64,000 bases of DNA, taken from positions 100,005,253 to 100,069,252 of the forward strand of contig NC_067474.1 in NCBI RefSeq assembly GCF_947179515.1. Reading direction: 5' to 3'. The position numbers were made by a program, and so were the translations under genes. Source of the stretch: Apodemus sylvaticus. Taxonomy: Eukaryota > Chordata > Mammalia > Rodentia > Muridae. Shown piece after piece: positions 43,910 through 55,879 of this stretch (positions are counted from its first letter, which is position 1; each line of letters begins with the position of its first letter). The notes under the pieces were generated by a model. It saw nothing but the letters and a program-made list of their open reading frames with translations, made no database searches and was not told the DNA's origin.

Positions 43910-43945
43910 CCACACACACACACAAACACACACACACACACACAC
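43910..43945. repeat. (CA)n microsatellite, interrupted
   Basis: About 17 CA units with one AAA interruption. Confidence 0.93.
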
Positions 43946-45204
43946 TTCCAAACTATTGAGGTCCCTTTATCTAAAAGGAAAACAGAAGGTGGGGGAGAAG
44001 AGTATGGGAAAGAGGAAAGGGGGAACAGTAAGGGAAGGAAAAATTCTGCTTTGAGCTTTATAGCACCTACAAACTCATCTTCCTGGAACCACCTATCTTG
44101 TGGCAAGGATCAGCCAAAATGAAATATGCATGAAAATCCCACATAGAAACACAGCTAAAAAATAAAATACTTTTTAAAATTACATAGGACCATACTTCCT
44201 TTAGATGGTTAGATTCCTTGCGATGATATGATTCCCTGGGAGATACTGGAACTTCAAGAATAGAACCAAATAAAGAGTGGCAAAATCTAAAATCTAAAGC
44301 CAACGCACCGACTTCCTCATGTGCTAGCATAGGTTTGTGTTATTCTCACAAATATCACTTTTGTTGTCCCTCTTGTATCATGTCTGTAAAACTCAAATAA
44401 AACTGCTGTGTGGTTCCAGACAGCAGGCTCAAGGTCCCGAACCTCTCCTGAAACTGCAGAAAGAACAGAAGCTCTCCGTGCCTGGAGACCTGAGCGACTT
44501 TCTCCAGACTGAAGAGGGAGTAGATGTGAGGCAGACTAACACACCCTTTTGGCATTAAACATCCTCTCCTTGTGCAGATGAGTCACTTCAAATCACTGCA
44601 GGCCTCCTTCTTCACATATGCCTGACATCGCTGAATTCAACTTCAGTTTGCCAACTGTTCTACAGAATAATTTTGCACCCGGTAGAATCGATCTGTCTAC
44701 CTCAAGGCAAGTCAATGTGATATATATTTTCTTTAAATAATAAAAAAGAAAACGATAAGGAAAGTTTCTTGGCTAGCTTTACAGTTCCAATAAATGCCCC
44801 TGGGCATATTCTATTTCTTTTTTTTTCCTGTGAGAATGAAGGCAATTTGTTTATTACATGATGCATGGCAGATCATCATGCAGTCCGAAAAAGCTTTCCT
44901 GAACTCAGTCCCAGAGTTATTGCTCCTTCCCATCTCACTGAGCCTCTTAAATATTTTGGGATGGAATTTTGTCAGCAGTGAAGTTAAGATCGTGCCAAGT
45001 ATTAGGCGAGCAGAAAGGGCAACTGTGTAGCCACAGCACCCACCATGGCTGTGTTCTCACCAGGAAGAGCTGTTCAGCTTTAAATCCTGCACCCTCTACT
45101 TTTAAGTTGCCATAAAAATTAGATGTCCCTGTGTGGACAGAGCCAAACAATGGGGACTTTTATGGAGTGACATTTTTGTTGTCCTCACAAAGTAAAATAC
45201 AAAG
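43946..45204. other. Single-copy sequence
   Basis: A purine-rich patch lies at 43975-44040. Otherwise no repeat or exon is recognised over 1.2 kb. Confidence 0.4.
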
Positions 45205-45447
45205 AGGGTGTCACGAGAATCCTTTGTCATAATCCTTTGTCTATTTTTTCTCTCTCCTCTGCAAAAATGTTTCATTATCCTCTATACTTTAAGATTTTTA
45301 GTTATTTTGTTTATTTTGTTTGTGTTGTCTGTCTTCCCTAAAGTATGGAAGCTCCGGAGGGCGGGGCTCGGGACTAGCACTTCTTCCGGCAGGAGTCCTA
45401 GCAAGCAGTGCCCAGGCCAGCAGGAGTGGGCTGGACCCGCAGTCTCT
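45205..45447 (+). mobile_element. L2 LINE 3' end with high GC core
   Basis: TTTTGTTTATTTTGTTTGTG, CTTCCCTAAAGTATGGAAGC, TCCGGAGGGCGGGGCTCGGG and AGCAAGCAGTGCCCAGGCC match the L2 terminus ('TGTAAGCTCCATGAGGGCAGGGACT ... CAGTGCCTGGCAC') in order. Mutation created several CpGs and a GGGCGGGG Sp1-like box, which is probably fortuitous. Confidence 0.62.
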
Positions 45448-45785
45448 CCCAATCTTCCTCCCATTAACAAAAGCTATTAGGGAACTTCGCTGCAACCCCC
45501 TTTCTAGAAGAAATAATTTTTGAAAATTACACATGCCTTAAACATTAAAAAGAGGCCTTTTCTGGAGAAATGTCCTGTTGCCATGTAGTCTGATTAACAT
45601 TTATTTAAAAGCATGGCTAATTACTATTAAAAACAAGAAATCATAAACGGATACCGTTTCCATTGCTGTTTGTAGTGTTCACGGCATACCCTCAGATTCA
45701 TCACAGGGAAAGGAGCTCACACAGAAGGCCCAGCCAGCTCCGGGGAGCAGGTGAGAGTGCTGAGCGCAGAATGGCTCTGCCCCTA
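45448..45785. other. Single-copy sequence
   Basis: Contains TAATTA-rich sequence at 45590-45650 of a type seen in homeodomain targets, but no firm feature. Confidence 0.35.
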
Positions 45786-45901
45786 GTCTGTCTGTCTGTC
45801 TGTCTGCCTGTCTGTCTGTCTGCCTGCCTGCCTCTCTGTTTCTCTCTGTCTCTTTCTATGTCTTTCTCTCTCTTTCTGTCTCTCTGTCTCTGTCTGTCTG
45901 C

Positions 45902-45935
<34 letters not shown>

Positions 45936-45937
45936 TT
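45786..45937. repeat. (CTGT)n-(CTGC)n-(TC)n-(TG)n compound array
   Basis: CTGT and CTGC tetramers lead through TCTTT-type intermediates to CT dinucleotides and finally TG units. The stepwise change of unit is a classic record of slippage. The Leu/Ser/Cys and Arg/Glu frames are artefacts. Confidence 0.95.
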
Positions 45938-46266
45938 GTAGGCTGCCCCTGTCCCACGCATATCCAATCCTTCTCAGACCTGGGGTGTACAACCAACCAC
46001 TTTGCTCTTTGTGTTCTTAAGGTTTTGGAAAAGCAGATGGTCTCTCTTGAGTTGCTTTGTGTGACTGACATTTCTAATGAATTAGTGACAGAAGAATGAA
46101 ATGGACTCGCTCCCAGTCAGATCATTTTATAAATGCCAAATTCAGAAGAACAGTATCTCCTAAATCCAGGCAAATGGGCACTGAGGCAGCGAGGCTAGCT
46201 GTTCTCGAATTCAGCACATTGGCATTTCCCAGGCTCTAGCCCAGGGAATATCCTTTTCCTCAAAAC
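45938..46266. other. Single-copy sequence
   Basis: Nothing recognisable. Confidence 0.4.
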
Positions 46267-46556
46267 ATTGTTTATTTATTTATTTATTTATTTATTTTCT
46301 ATATTCTTTGTTTACATTCCAAATTTCCCTTTCCCTGTTCCCCTCTCCCCATAAGTCCCATAAGCTCTCTTCCCTCCGCCCTTTCCCCAATCAACTCCCT
46401 CCCACTTCTCTGTCCTGGTACTCCCCTACATTGCTGCATCAAGCCTTTCCAGGACCTGAGCCCTCTCCTTCCTTCTTTTTGGGAATCATTTGATATGTGA
46501 GTTGTGTCTTGGGTATTCAAAGCTTTTGGGCTGATATCCACTTATCAGTGACTGCC
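46267..46556 (-). mobile_element. Murine L1 3' end, antisense, with (TTTA)n tail
   Basis: TTTA units (46267-46297) are followed by the reverse 3' UTR: TTGTTTACATTCCAAATTTC, CCCATAAGTCCCATAAGCTC, GCCTTTCCAGGACCTGAGCC, GGGAATCATTTGATATGTGA and GATATCCACTTATCAGTGAC. It is more diverged than the 43-kb copy. Confidence 0.9.
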
Positions 46557-47829
46557 ATTTTTTTTTTTTAATTCTTATACTTTGTTACAGTGAAAAATAT
46601 CTAAGTTGTCATATGTGTGGGGGGAAAGGGGACCAAACAGGTAGGTTCAAATTTCAAAGACTGTAGCATGGTTCAAAAATGTGAAAGGCTGTTGATACAT
46701 TTTATATTGTTTGCATAAGAGGTTCAGTTGGGAAAACTTAGGGTTGGGAGGCTCCAGATGTTAGAAGGTTCCTCAAGGTTTTTGAAGTCAGTGGACTTCA
46801 GTCTGGCTGGTTTTTGTTCACTGACAGGATGAAGGGCATTTAGAAGCAAAAGCTGCTTTTATTTGCTTGACTTGATACTTGGACTTAAAAAAGCAAAGAG
46901 GCACGCCAAGGATGTACTTTACTGTTTATAAAGCGAAACTAAAACTGCCTACCGACGCCCAGGCTGGAGCAACACAGAGTGGGATTAATTTATTTAGTGG
47001 TGATATGAAACAAACCTCTAACCTCACACGTTAACTGTGGAATCTAAGGCCCAAGAGTGTCCCTGTGCAAATACACAGGTATGTATTGATACTAGGTTGG
47101 ATATAGTTTCTATTGCTCAAATTGATACAGCTATACATACTCTACATTGGCCTTAAAGGTCTTTGCTATACTTAAAGTGTTACTTGATGGGTATCTTGGG
47201 CTGCCCCATTACATTTAAATTCACACTGAGCAGCATTTTAAGCCAGGACTCCTTATCCTTTCTGTCCTTACATCTTGCATATATTAGGTTATTATTTTGC
47301 CTTTAGTAACAAATGTGTCTGACAATGTAAGAAGACTCATTTCCCAAGAATTAGATGTACAGGAAATCTGTCACAGTTTCCACGTTTCCTGCCACACAGT
47401 CTGAGTGAGTGTGAAGTGATGCTGACTCCTCGTGAGTACATCTTTCAGAACAAGCCTACACGAGGCAGACTAGCATGATCGTTATGGTCACCGACAAAGC
47501 ACTTCCATCGCTCCTTAATTACTGTCTGGATGTCACATAGCATTGAGCTATGCTCAGGGAGCCACCTAGCTGGTGACAAAGCACAGATTTTTGTCATTAC
47601 TTCGTACCTGAAACTTGTCTCTGACAGAGATGCCAGTATGAAATACCTTCTCAGAGCTTCAGGGTCTCTGGGTGTAAAATGGGTTTCTTGTGTGGTTCTA
47701 TGATAGTGTTATGGACTGAATGTGTTGTCCTTAAATGTGTGAGAAGATCAAGCCCCACTCTCCAATATGGGTCTATTTGGAAGCAGGAACTCTGAGGAAG
47801 CAACTTAAGGGTACGGTCCTGACACAGAA
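46557..47829. other. Single-copy sequence
   Basis: No repeat recognised over 1.27 kb, except poly-T at 46558-46570 abutting the L1 end. No exon or RNA signal. Confidence 0.4.
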
Positions 47830-47981
47830 ACATTTTTTTTTTTTGAGTCAGGGTTTCTCTGTATAGCCCTGACTGTCCTGGAATTCACTCTGTAGACCAG
47901 GCTGGCCTCGAACTCAGAAATCCGCCTGCCTCTGCCTCCCAAGTGCTGGGATTAAAGGCATGTGCCAGCACTGTCTGGCTC
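47830..47981 (-). mobile_element. B1 SINE, antisense
   Basis: Poly-T, TGAGTCAGGGTTTCTCTGTA, GCCCTGACTGTCCTGGAATT, AGACCAGGCTGGCCTCGAAC, AATCCGCCTGCCTCTGCCTC and AAGTGCTGGGATTAAAGGCA. Very close to consensus, with three CpGs retained, so it is a young copy. Confidence 0.96.
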
Positions 47982-48013
47982 GGTGTTCTTAATGTGAAAA
48001 AAGACAGGAAACA

Positions 48014-48175
48014 TTCTCTCTCTCTCTCTCTCTCCCTTCCTTCCTTGATCTCTTCCTCTCTCCTTCCCTCCCTTCTTCTAGCTGAAATGAGGTTGCCTTT
48101 TACAATCCAGCAAAAAACAAAACAAAACAAAACAACTTAAAAAAAAAAACCAAAACAAACCCAAAAAACCAAGAA
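48014..48175. repeat. (TC)n tract and A-rich (AAAAC)n tract
   Basis: TC/TTCC low complexity at 48014-48078, then single-copy sequence, then CAAAA/AAAAC units and poly-A at 48108-48172. The A-rich end lacks an upstream SINE body. Confidence 0.8.
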
Positions 48176-48722
48176 TCACCTGGTGTCTTGATCTTGGACT
48201 TCAAGGTACAGAATGGCTAGACGTGAACTTGCGGTGCTTAAGATACCCAGTCTGTGGTATTTTTGTGTAACAGCCAAAGCTTGCACACACACCTATGTTA
48301 CACAGCCAGCACAGGGCTACTACTAAGTAAAATGGTTTAGGCAGCCACACTACAGTTTGTGCCACACCCTAACCTGTCAGTAGAACCTGTGTGATTGAAC
48401 TGTCCTCAGTTTGCTTGGCAGCATATGCTGTGAACACTGCCTGTACACATAGAGTTAATACATTAAATACTATTTATGTGTTGCGATTATATTTGGTAAT
48501 AGATTCGAAATCTACTCTGAGAAATTCATTAAAGTATATTGTCATGCTAGTTAATAACTATAATAAAATCATTACTGAAAACAGAAGTAATAATGATGGT
48601 AATAAATTGCCAATGAATATACATTGTTGTCATAAGTCCATTTAAATAAAATTACTTTCCATTTTGACATAGTGAACACAAAATCCTTAGCTACTCTGCT
48701 TATTCAAAATGGGAGTCTAAGA
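48176..48722. other. Single-copy sequence
   Basis: Nothing recognisable. Confidence 0.4.
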
Positions 48723-48856
48723 AGGCTGCAGAGATGGGTTAGCAATTAAGAGCATTTGCCCATGTCAGGTGGTTTACAACTGACTTTAACTCTAGCTCCA
48801 AAGGATCTGACACCTTTTTCTGACCCCCCCCCCCACACACACACTTATTCACACGC
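48723..48856 (+). mobile_element. B3-type SINE, diverged
   Basis: GGCTGCAGAGATGGGTTAGC (A box), AGGTGGTTTACAACTGACTT, AACTCTAGCTCCAAAGGATC and GACACCTTTTTCTGACC, then a run of C and a short ACAC tail. Part of the B-box region is lost. Confidence 0.78.
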
Positions 48857-49319
48857 TATAAAGAACAAAACATGAAACTAAAGGACAGTACCCTCCAGGT
48901 AAAATGATTGGGCATTCTATAGTCTTTGTGTCAAAGATAAAGGGGAGAATTACCGAGAAGAAAACTACAGCTTCATGTGGTTTGAATAATACAGAAATGA
49001 AGAAAGTTCCCTATATGAGCTTCATCCCAAATGGAGAAATGAGAAACTCAGTTGCCTAAGTGTTTGCAGAGAAAGAGTAGTAGTTCAAATAACAGTAAAA
49101 GGGACTGAGCTGTGATGCAAATGGTCTCAAGTGACTGGGCAAGGAAGTCTAATTTTGCAACAGGCACCTTGGGAACAATTTTTTTAGCTGCTTCCATGGA
49201 TGCTCTCTGTGGTCTGTGTAATGGATAGAATAGTATCTATGAGGACATCCAGGTCTGGGGAACAGAAGAAAAGCACAATGGTAGTATTGACAAACCACAG
49301 TGTGTAAGTGATACTTTAC
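48857..49319. other. Single-copy sequence
   Basis: Nothing recognisable. Confidence 0.4.
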
Positions 49320-49712
49320 TGGCTGGTTTTGTGTGTCAACTTAACACAGGCTGGAGTTATCACAGAGAAAGGAGCTTCAGTTAGGGAAGTGCCTCCATGA
49401 GATCCAGCTGTGGGGCATTTTCTCAATTAGTGATCAAAGGGGTAGGGCCCCTTGTGGGTGGTACCATCTCTGGGCTGGTGCTCTTGGGTTCTATAAGAAA
49501 GCAAGCAGAGCAAGCCAGGGGAAGCAAGCCAGTAAGTAACATCCCTCCAAGGCCTCTGCATCAGCTCCTGCTTCCTGACCTGCTTGAGTTCCAGTCCTGA
49601 CTTCCTTTAGTGATGAACAGCAATGTGGGAAGTGTAAGCTCAATAAACCCTTTCCTCCCCAACTTGCTTCTTGGTCATGAGGTTTGTGTAGGAATGAACT
49701 CTGACTAAGACA
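49320..49712 (+). mobile_element. ORR1-class MaLR solo LTR, well preserved
   Basis: TGGCTGGTTTTGTGTGTCAA, CTTAACACAGGCTGGAGTTA, AGAAAGGAGCTTCAGTTAGG, AGTGCCTCCATGAGATCCAG, TGTGGGTGGTACCATCTCTG, AAGCTCAATAAACCCTTTCC (AATAAA poly-A site) and GGAATGAACTCTGACTAAGA form a complete ORR1A-like LTR of about 390 bases. Least diverged LTR in the window. No internal retroviral region or partner LTR nearby. Confidence 0.92.
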
Positions 49713-50508
49713 ACACTGCTACCTATTTACACATACCCAGAAAAGGATAGGTTCAGACAGCTTATTACACCCAACCCAGATCCTGACCCTTGTGAGTACC
49801 CAAATATGTTTGTTCCCCAAATAGCCCAAGTGGTTAAGCCTTGCTGGTGATCATATAAGGCAGAGGTCATGAGAATAATTTCTACACACTCCAATTAAGT
49901 ATAGCTTAGATTGGCACAGTACCTTGAATCCACTCCTTGCAGAAATGCTAGAAATAACTGGTTGTTAAAACAGCTAAGAACATCTATCCATACAGTTCTA
50001 CCAAGGCTGGCAGCTCTGAATAAGGCTTCAACAGTGGGAGGTACGCATGAAGGTAAAATCCTAACACCAACTTGAGGGATACCTCTTTCATACTGCTGTT
50101 CTGGGTCTGTTCTCTCAGCCGGTCTCCCGTCTCATGCCTGGCTGTCTCAGGGTTGACCTCGAAACACAGACTCTGGCAGCCAGGGTCATTTGTTATTGTA
50201 GGGCAAGCTGTCCTCCCATCTGCCTGTGAGTCTGGAGGGAATTCTGAGAGCTGAAAAGGTAAAAACAATACAGCCTCACTGTTTGAAACAACAACAATAA
50301 AAATTTTCAACTGCGATTTTTGTGTGTAAAACCTAGGAATTAACTTGGACCCCTTTTGTATGATTATTTCATATCTGGGTAAAATCAGGGAGAAGTATTT
50401 GGGGATGCAACAACTGCATAGGCAACTTGGTTTGTGACCTCATATGAAGATAGGACACATCCTAGGATGCCACTGATACCTATTGCATGGGAACCTGGAT
50501 GTGTTTTA
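49713..50508. other. Single-copy sequence
   Basis: Nothing recognisable. Overlapping frames at 49984-50310 (minus) and 50072-50254 (plus) lack motifs. Confidence 0.4.
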
Positions 50509-50662
50509 TGTGAATCACACAAGTACAAGTGCCTGTGGAAGCCGGAAGGTACTAGATACCATGGGGTTGTAGTTATGGTGGTTGTGAACTGCCTGTGGGT
50601 GCTGGGAATCAGACTCCAGTCCCATAGAAGAGTAAGTCACCAAGTCATGTCTCCAGCCCTGT
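50509..50662 (-). mobile_element. B3-type SINE, antisense
   Basis: The minus strand starts CAGGGCTGGAGACATGACTT (A box), TGGGACTGGAGTCTGATTCC (B-box region), CAGCACCCACAGGCAGTTCA and CAACTACAACCCCATGGTAT. Confidence 0.78.
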
Positions 50663-51888
50663 GACTGGTAGTTTTGCTCTTGCTTTAAAAAAATTTTTCA
50701 TTTGTTGATTTTTGCTTTAAAGGCTAATAAAGTTTCAAGGAAACACTGGGTATCTGAGGTACTATTTGCCCTGGCTCCTGGTCCCAAATTCCAGGCAAGG
50801 TGGTCTTTGGTTTCTAAATTTTAAGAATGAATGTAACAGGGAATTACAAATCCAGGTCTGTGAGTGTAGAATACTATATGTCAGCTCTCAGAATCTATAT
50901 GTGTGAGTACCCCTGGGAATTTTTTCCCTGTTTCATTGCTGCTGATTTGGAGACATTGGGCTCAAAGCTCTTGACTTCCTTCGGCCCGGGAATGCTTCAT
51001 GGACAATGAATTGTCTTCACTCCAGTCCTTCCTCATCCAACCTTGTCTTAGCCATCCAGTTCCTCCCCTTCCCCCATCCCTCCAGCCAGGAACTGTTTTC
51101 CATGTGATTGCTGCAGGATCCCATGGAGAAGGCTGCTATTTCCCCAGGCAGTGTGGCATCTTATTTGGCAGCATGGCATCTAGTTTGGCACCTCTACCAG
51201 CACCGGGATCTGCACAGGTTTTCAGGAAGTAATGAACAAATGAAAAAAAATGTGCACAGGGGAGATCTGCACACTTAGCTATTTCTGCAGTGATCTTCAG
51301 GTTCTTGACATTAAAATCCTCTGGTTTGTGGATCAAACATCTAATGCTATGAGGACTGGTGGTTTTGTCCTTTGTCTGGCATCTTTTATCCATCCTTCTG
51401 ATTAAACATGCTTATCAAGTGCCAACAAGGCAGACACAGTTCTACCCTTGGGAAGCTTAATGCAAAACCCAGACCAAAACAAAAGCATACTGTCATGTCA
51501 TGCACGAAGCGCAGGAAGAAAAACAAACAGAAAAATAAGGAAATGGAAAGGAAAGGGTCCCTGGAGGATACTTTAATTCGGATGGTGCTAGAGGAGCTCG
51601 CTGCAAAAGCAGGCATGTAGACAGAAGACAGGATAGTTTAAGCCATACCAAGGGGCCATTGGAATCGATCAGAATTAAGATGTGAGAACAGCACCATGAA
51701 GAATAGAGGGGATCATATGGGATCAAAATAGTCTAGAGTTTTTAATACATGCTACTAAGAAGGTGGTAACCATGTTATCTAGTACACTGAACATGCATCA
51801 TATATTTCATGTGTCTTTATGAATGTGTGAATGACAGCCATGTGTAGAAATAGGAGGAAAGTCTTGGATATTGGTCCTTACCTTCAAC
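50663..51888. other. Single-copy sequence
   Basis: A short imperfect duplication (GGCAGNNTGGCATCTNNTTTGGCA) occurs at 51150-51190. No gene is recognised. Confidence 0.4.
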
Positions 51889-52008
51889 CTTGTTTGAGGC
51901 AAGGGTTCCATCCATCTATCTGTCTGTCTACCTGTCTATATCTATTTGTGTGTCTGTCTGTCTGCCAGCCTCTCTGCCCATCCATCCGTCCATCTGTCTG
52001 TCCGTCTG

Positions 52009-52057
<49 letters not shown>

Positions 52058-52182
52058 TTATCTGTGGTATTGGTTGCCACTGCAGTGTAGACACCAGGCT
52101 GGTTGGCTCAGGACCTTCAAGGATCCCCCTACGTCTGCCTCTCACTTTGTCTTAGGAGCACCATTGTTCCACTTGGCTTTTA
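51889..52182 (-). mobile_element. B1-like SINE interrupted by (TCTG/TCTA)n array
   Basis: TTGAGGCAAGGGTTCCATC at the left and GTGTAGACACCAGGCTGGTT, GGACCTTCAAGGATCCCCCT, ACGTCTGCCTCTCACTTTG at the right are the two parts of a diverged reverse B1. Between them lies a 150-base array (about 51907-52063) of TCTG, TCCA and TCTA units, ending in about 12 pure TCTA repeats. The array sits where the B1 would read 'TCTCTGTGTAGCCC'. Confidence 0.7.
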
Positions 52183-52559
52183 CATGAAGATTTGAATGTG
52201 GATTCTCACATTTGCATGGCAAGAACTTTAAACACTAAGAAATTACCCTAGACTCTTTTCTATGGGCTTAGTAGAAAGAAACAAAATACAATATTTGGTC
52301 AATGCAAAAAGTAGCAAGAACAAGAAAGAGGTAGAACCCAGACACATAGAAAAATAAGATAATGTATTTAAACACGAAATATACCCATACTTACATCAGA
52401 TTGGGGTAGACTACATATTTTATTTAAAGAAAAAGATTTTAAGCAACAGGTTGCAAACAGAATCCAATCACTTAAAGATTGTAAGAGACATTTTAAATAT
52501 GAAATAATGGGAAGTAAAAATAGAAAATTCCAGACAAACATTAAGGAAAAAAAAAGCCT
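52183..52559. other. Single-copy A/T-rich sequence
   Basis: Nothing recognisable. Confidence 0.35.
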
Positions 52560-53490
52560 GGCGTGAACCACCTCAATGATCAGTTTAGCATAGCACAAAA
52601 TCCCTACAGGTATGGGACTGGCAACACATACATGATGGTCACCAACAGATCTCTAATTTGGCTGAAAACTTAAGACCTACTTAACAAGACAGATACCATG
52701 CTTGATACTACTACTACTCAGTGCCAGTGGATTCATGGGTATTGAAGGAGAATCTAGAACTAGTAATTTACTAAGCCAGCATAACCGTTAACCACAATCA
52801 ATAAACATTTATCCTTATACCCATAAGTATAGACTTTACCCCTCTCAAAAAACTTCTCTTTGTGACAGATTAAGATCATCACAGGAAAGTTACAACCAAT
52901 CAAAACGCAGAGTTGTGGAGGCCAATTCCAATGGATACATCTACAAAGCACTCCTATACCTAAGGCTCAAGTGTAGGCTGCAGAAGAAGGTGTGGAAAGC
53001 TTGTAAGAGCCAAAAGATCAGGGGGTTTGCTGTGGGATTGTGTCTCCTACTAGCATCACAAGACATATCCATAAAGTCTCACCAACATCACTGCCCACAC
53101 ATGATCTCAACAAGGCCGGTACCAACAAACATACTAAACTGGATGGGGAAAAAATATAAAAGAACTACTAGTGATGGAGTAAAGCTGGGAATGGTGAGAT
53201 GGTCCTGACCAGGGAAGAGCACACCAGTTATCCAGGACTCAACAGTCAGCCCTGGGCATACAGGCATTCAAGTAACATTATATGGACTCAACGGTTATAT
53301 TTATGTATGTGTGTGTGTGTGTATGTATGTATGTATATATATGTGTATATATATGTATATATATATACAGAAATACATACATGAATGCAATGAAAGAGAG
53401 TGGGGAGGGGCATACTGGAGGGTTTGGAGGAGGGGAGGGAAGACAGAAACGTAACTAAATTACAATCTCAAAAGTAAACCACAAAAAGAA
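52560..53490 (+). mobile_element. L1 (Lx family) 3' UTR
   Basis: Colinear Lx 3' UTR: GAAGGAGAATCTAGAACTAG, TACAACCAATCAAAACGCAG, GGAAAGCTTGTAAGAGCCAA, GGGATTGTGTCTCCTACTAG, AAGTCTCACCAACATCACTG, GGAAGAGCACACCAGTTATC, AGTCAGCCCTGGGCATACAG, and a terminal purine block with AATTACAATCTCAAAAGTAA. A GT/AT microsatellite (about 53303-53367) lies where the consensus carries a short TATATG run. No ORF2 sequence is visible. Confidence 0.9.
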
Positions 53491-54236
53491 GCTCAGTTTT
53501 AAAGCCAGAGTAATGATTACAGTCAGGAGGTCCACTGCACACCGGTGATAACGTGACAAGATCCCCAACTTATAATGAATCTGACAACACTGAGTCAAGA
53601 TAGATACAGCAGAAATAAACAACTAAATGGAGAAATAAGCAAATCTAAAACCACAGTGAGGCCTCCTAGAAGGCGACAGGAAGAGCGTAAAAAGCCGGAG
53701 CAGAAACAACCAAGGATTTATTTGAATCACATGATGAACAAGGGTGCCCAGTGCCTTTTCTTTTCTGCAACTTTGAACCAAGGTCTTTGTCAGATTCACT
53801 GATTTGTGAAAAACGGCAAGACAAATGGAGTTCTGTGTTCCACATACCTAAATATGTTCGCATAATAAATCAAGCTAAGACACTGTCAAGATATGTTCTT
53901 CCTTTCTACATTGATGAATAGACCTGGGCAAAAATGTTACAAGACTATCATTTACACATGACTAAAAATTTCAAAGACAGCAGATCATCAAAGATGATGG
54001 CATTTAACTATCATGGTGCATATTCAGATGTGCTGTTGCTGGACTGCATGTGTTTGAGTTGGTTAAAAAACTAAGAGAGAGTAAGCCATCAATACATATG
54101 TATTACATTATTTAATACCTTCATATTGATAATCTTTTTATCTTGTTGAGAGATTGTCATTCAACTGATATTTTGATAGAAACAATTTGAAAGATAAAAG
54201 TAACATGCAATTGCCCACAAGATGAATAAGTTTTTT
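53491..54236. other. Single-copy sequence
   Basis: No feature recognised. Confidence 0.4.
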
Positions 54237-54722
54237 ACTATTATTATTATCATAATCATCATTATTATTATTATTATTATTATTATATTATTATCATCAT
54301 CCCAGCTGTGGTTTCCCTTCCCTCTTTTCCTCTCAGTCCTTCCTCCCATTTCCCATCTGCCCTCCTATCCACTCCTTGTTTCTCTACAGAAAAGGCAGGC
54401 CTCCCAAGGATATCAACCAAACATGGCATATCAAGGTGCAGTAAGTCTAGGCACCTCCCCTCATATTAAAGGCAACCTAGTATGACAAAAAAAAGGGTCC
54501 TAAAAGCTGGCAAAAGAATCAGAGACAGGCCCTGTTAACACCCACTGTTAGGAGTCCCATAAGAAGACCAAGCTACACAACTGTAACATATGCAGAGCGC
54601 CTAGGTCAGTCCCATGCAGGCTCCCTGAGTGCCAGTTAAGTCTCTCCAAGTCCCTATGAGCCCAGGTTAGCTGATTCTATAGGTTTTCTTTTGGGATGAA
54701 TCAGTTTTAATATAGTTCATTA
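54237..54722 (-). mobile_element. L1 (Lx-type) 3' UTR, antisense, with (ATT)n tail
   Basis: ATT triplets (54237-54298) are an expanded antisense tail. They are followed by the reverse 3' UTR: TCTCAGTCCTTCCTCCCATT, AAAAGGCAGGCCTCCCAAGG, ATATCAACCAAACATGGCAT, GACAGGCCCTGTTAACACCC, ACTGTTAGGAGTCCCATAAG and CCAAGTCCCTATGAGCCCAG. A well-known murine L1 3' UTR type distinct from the one at 52.6 kb. Confidence 0.88.
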
Positions 54723-55562
54723 AAAATATAAGAAGCTATTTTTGTTGATTTTAAAAGGTATTTTTTCAAAATGTTTCATTACTTCACATTAAAACAAAAA
54801 GAATAATTTCAGTCTCAAATTTTCAAGTAAAATATTAAATAAATCTGTCACTTTAAATTTGACTTCTGAAAATTTTACTAAACAGTTTTGTAAAAATTAA
54901 GCTTGCTTCTGTTTCAAAGATGCAGCCTGAGGGATGTGGAGACCTGTTTTTTCTGGAGAGTTTGTTGATGTTGGGTAAACAGTGAACATTTAGTCAGACA
55001 GACTTCAAGGGAGAGTGTCCACATCCAGTGTGTACTTAGGATGGTCTAAAAGCAATAGTGATTTTAATCAATGCAAGAAACCAAGAAAAAAAGTGGAAGG
55101 CATAAGAGTCAGAAAGATACAATGTCAAAATTGGTAGCCAGTATGATTATCTGTACAGAGGAAAAGAAGCCACAGTTATCTCCGAGTATGTCATTTGCAT
55201 TAGCAAGAATTAACAAACCAATTCCCACATAATGAAAAACCATAAAATATAAAATGGTTCCATTTAAGAGAACACAAAATATTTGCCTAGAAATATAAAC
55301 CTAATAATTTACATGGCTTTTGCAGAGAGCCTTGCCTTTATTCAAAGAAATGAAGCTATTTAGCTCAAAGAAGGGGCAAAAAATGTTCTTGATCAGAGTG
55401 AGTCTATGTTGTAAGGAAGCCATTTCTGGACAACCTGTAGGCTGAATATAATCCTAATTAAAACTAACAGGTAATTTGAAAATTGACAAGCAAACTTAAA
55501 ATGTTTGTCAAACATTTAAAAGGCTGAGAACACTCTGAAGGAAATTATTTATGAATGTGTGC
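54723..55562. other. Single-copy A/T-rich sequence
   Basis: No feature recognised. Confidence 0.4.
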
Positions 55563-55800
55563 TAGAGGTTGGAGAGGTGATAAATGCTGGCTAAAGACAC
55601 TTGTTCTTTCAGAAAACCCAGATTTAGTTCTCGATATCCACACAGTGGCTTACAACTATCCATAACTCCAAGTCCAGAGGTTCTGATGCTTTCTGGACTC
55701 CAAGGACGTTGCTTGCATGTGGTACAAAGAACATATATGCAGGCAAAACACTCATACATGTAAAATGCAAATAAATTAAATACATAAAAAATAATTTTCA
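55563..55800 (+). mobile_element. B3 SINE
   Basis: AGAGGTTGGAGAGGTGATAA (A box), CCCAGATTTAGTTCTCGATA (B-box region), CACAGTGGCTTACAACTATC, CCATAACTCCAAGTCCAGAG and a tail of ATAAATTAAATACATAAAAA. Confidence 0.85.
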
Positions 55801-55879
55801 CTACCAGATATCCCAATTTCCATTACAATTAAAATAGCATGCTATCCACACTGGGATATCATGTACAGCTTGGGAAACC
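55801..55879. other. Single-copy sequence
   Basis: Unassigned spacer. Confidence 0.3.

Noticed and set aside
45350..45447. Small GC-rich, CpG-containing segment with an Sp1-like box, considered as promoter
   Set aside because: The surrounding order fits the L2 3' end, and the segment is too short for a CpG island. Promoter function is not supported.
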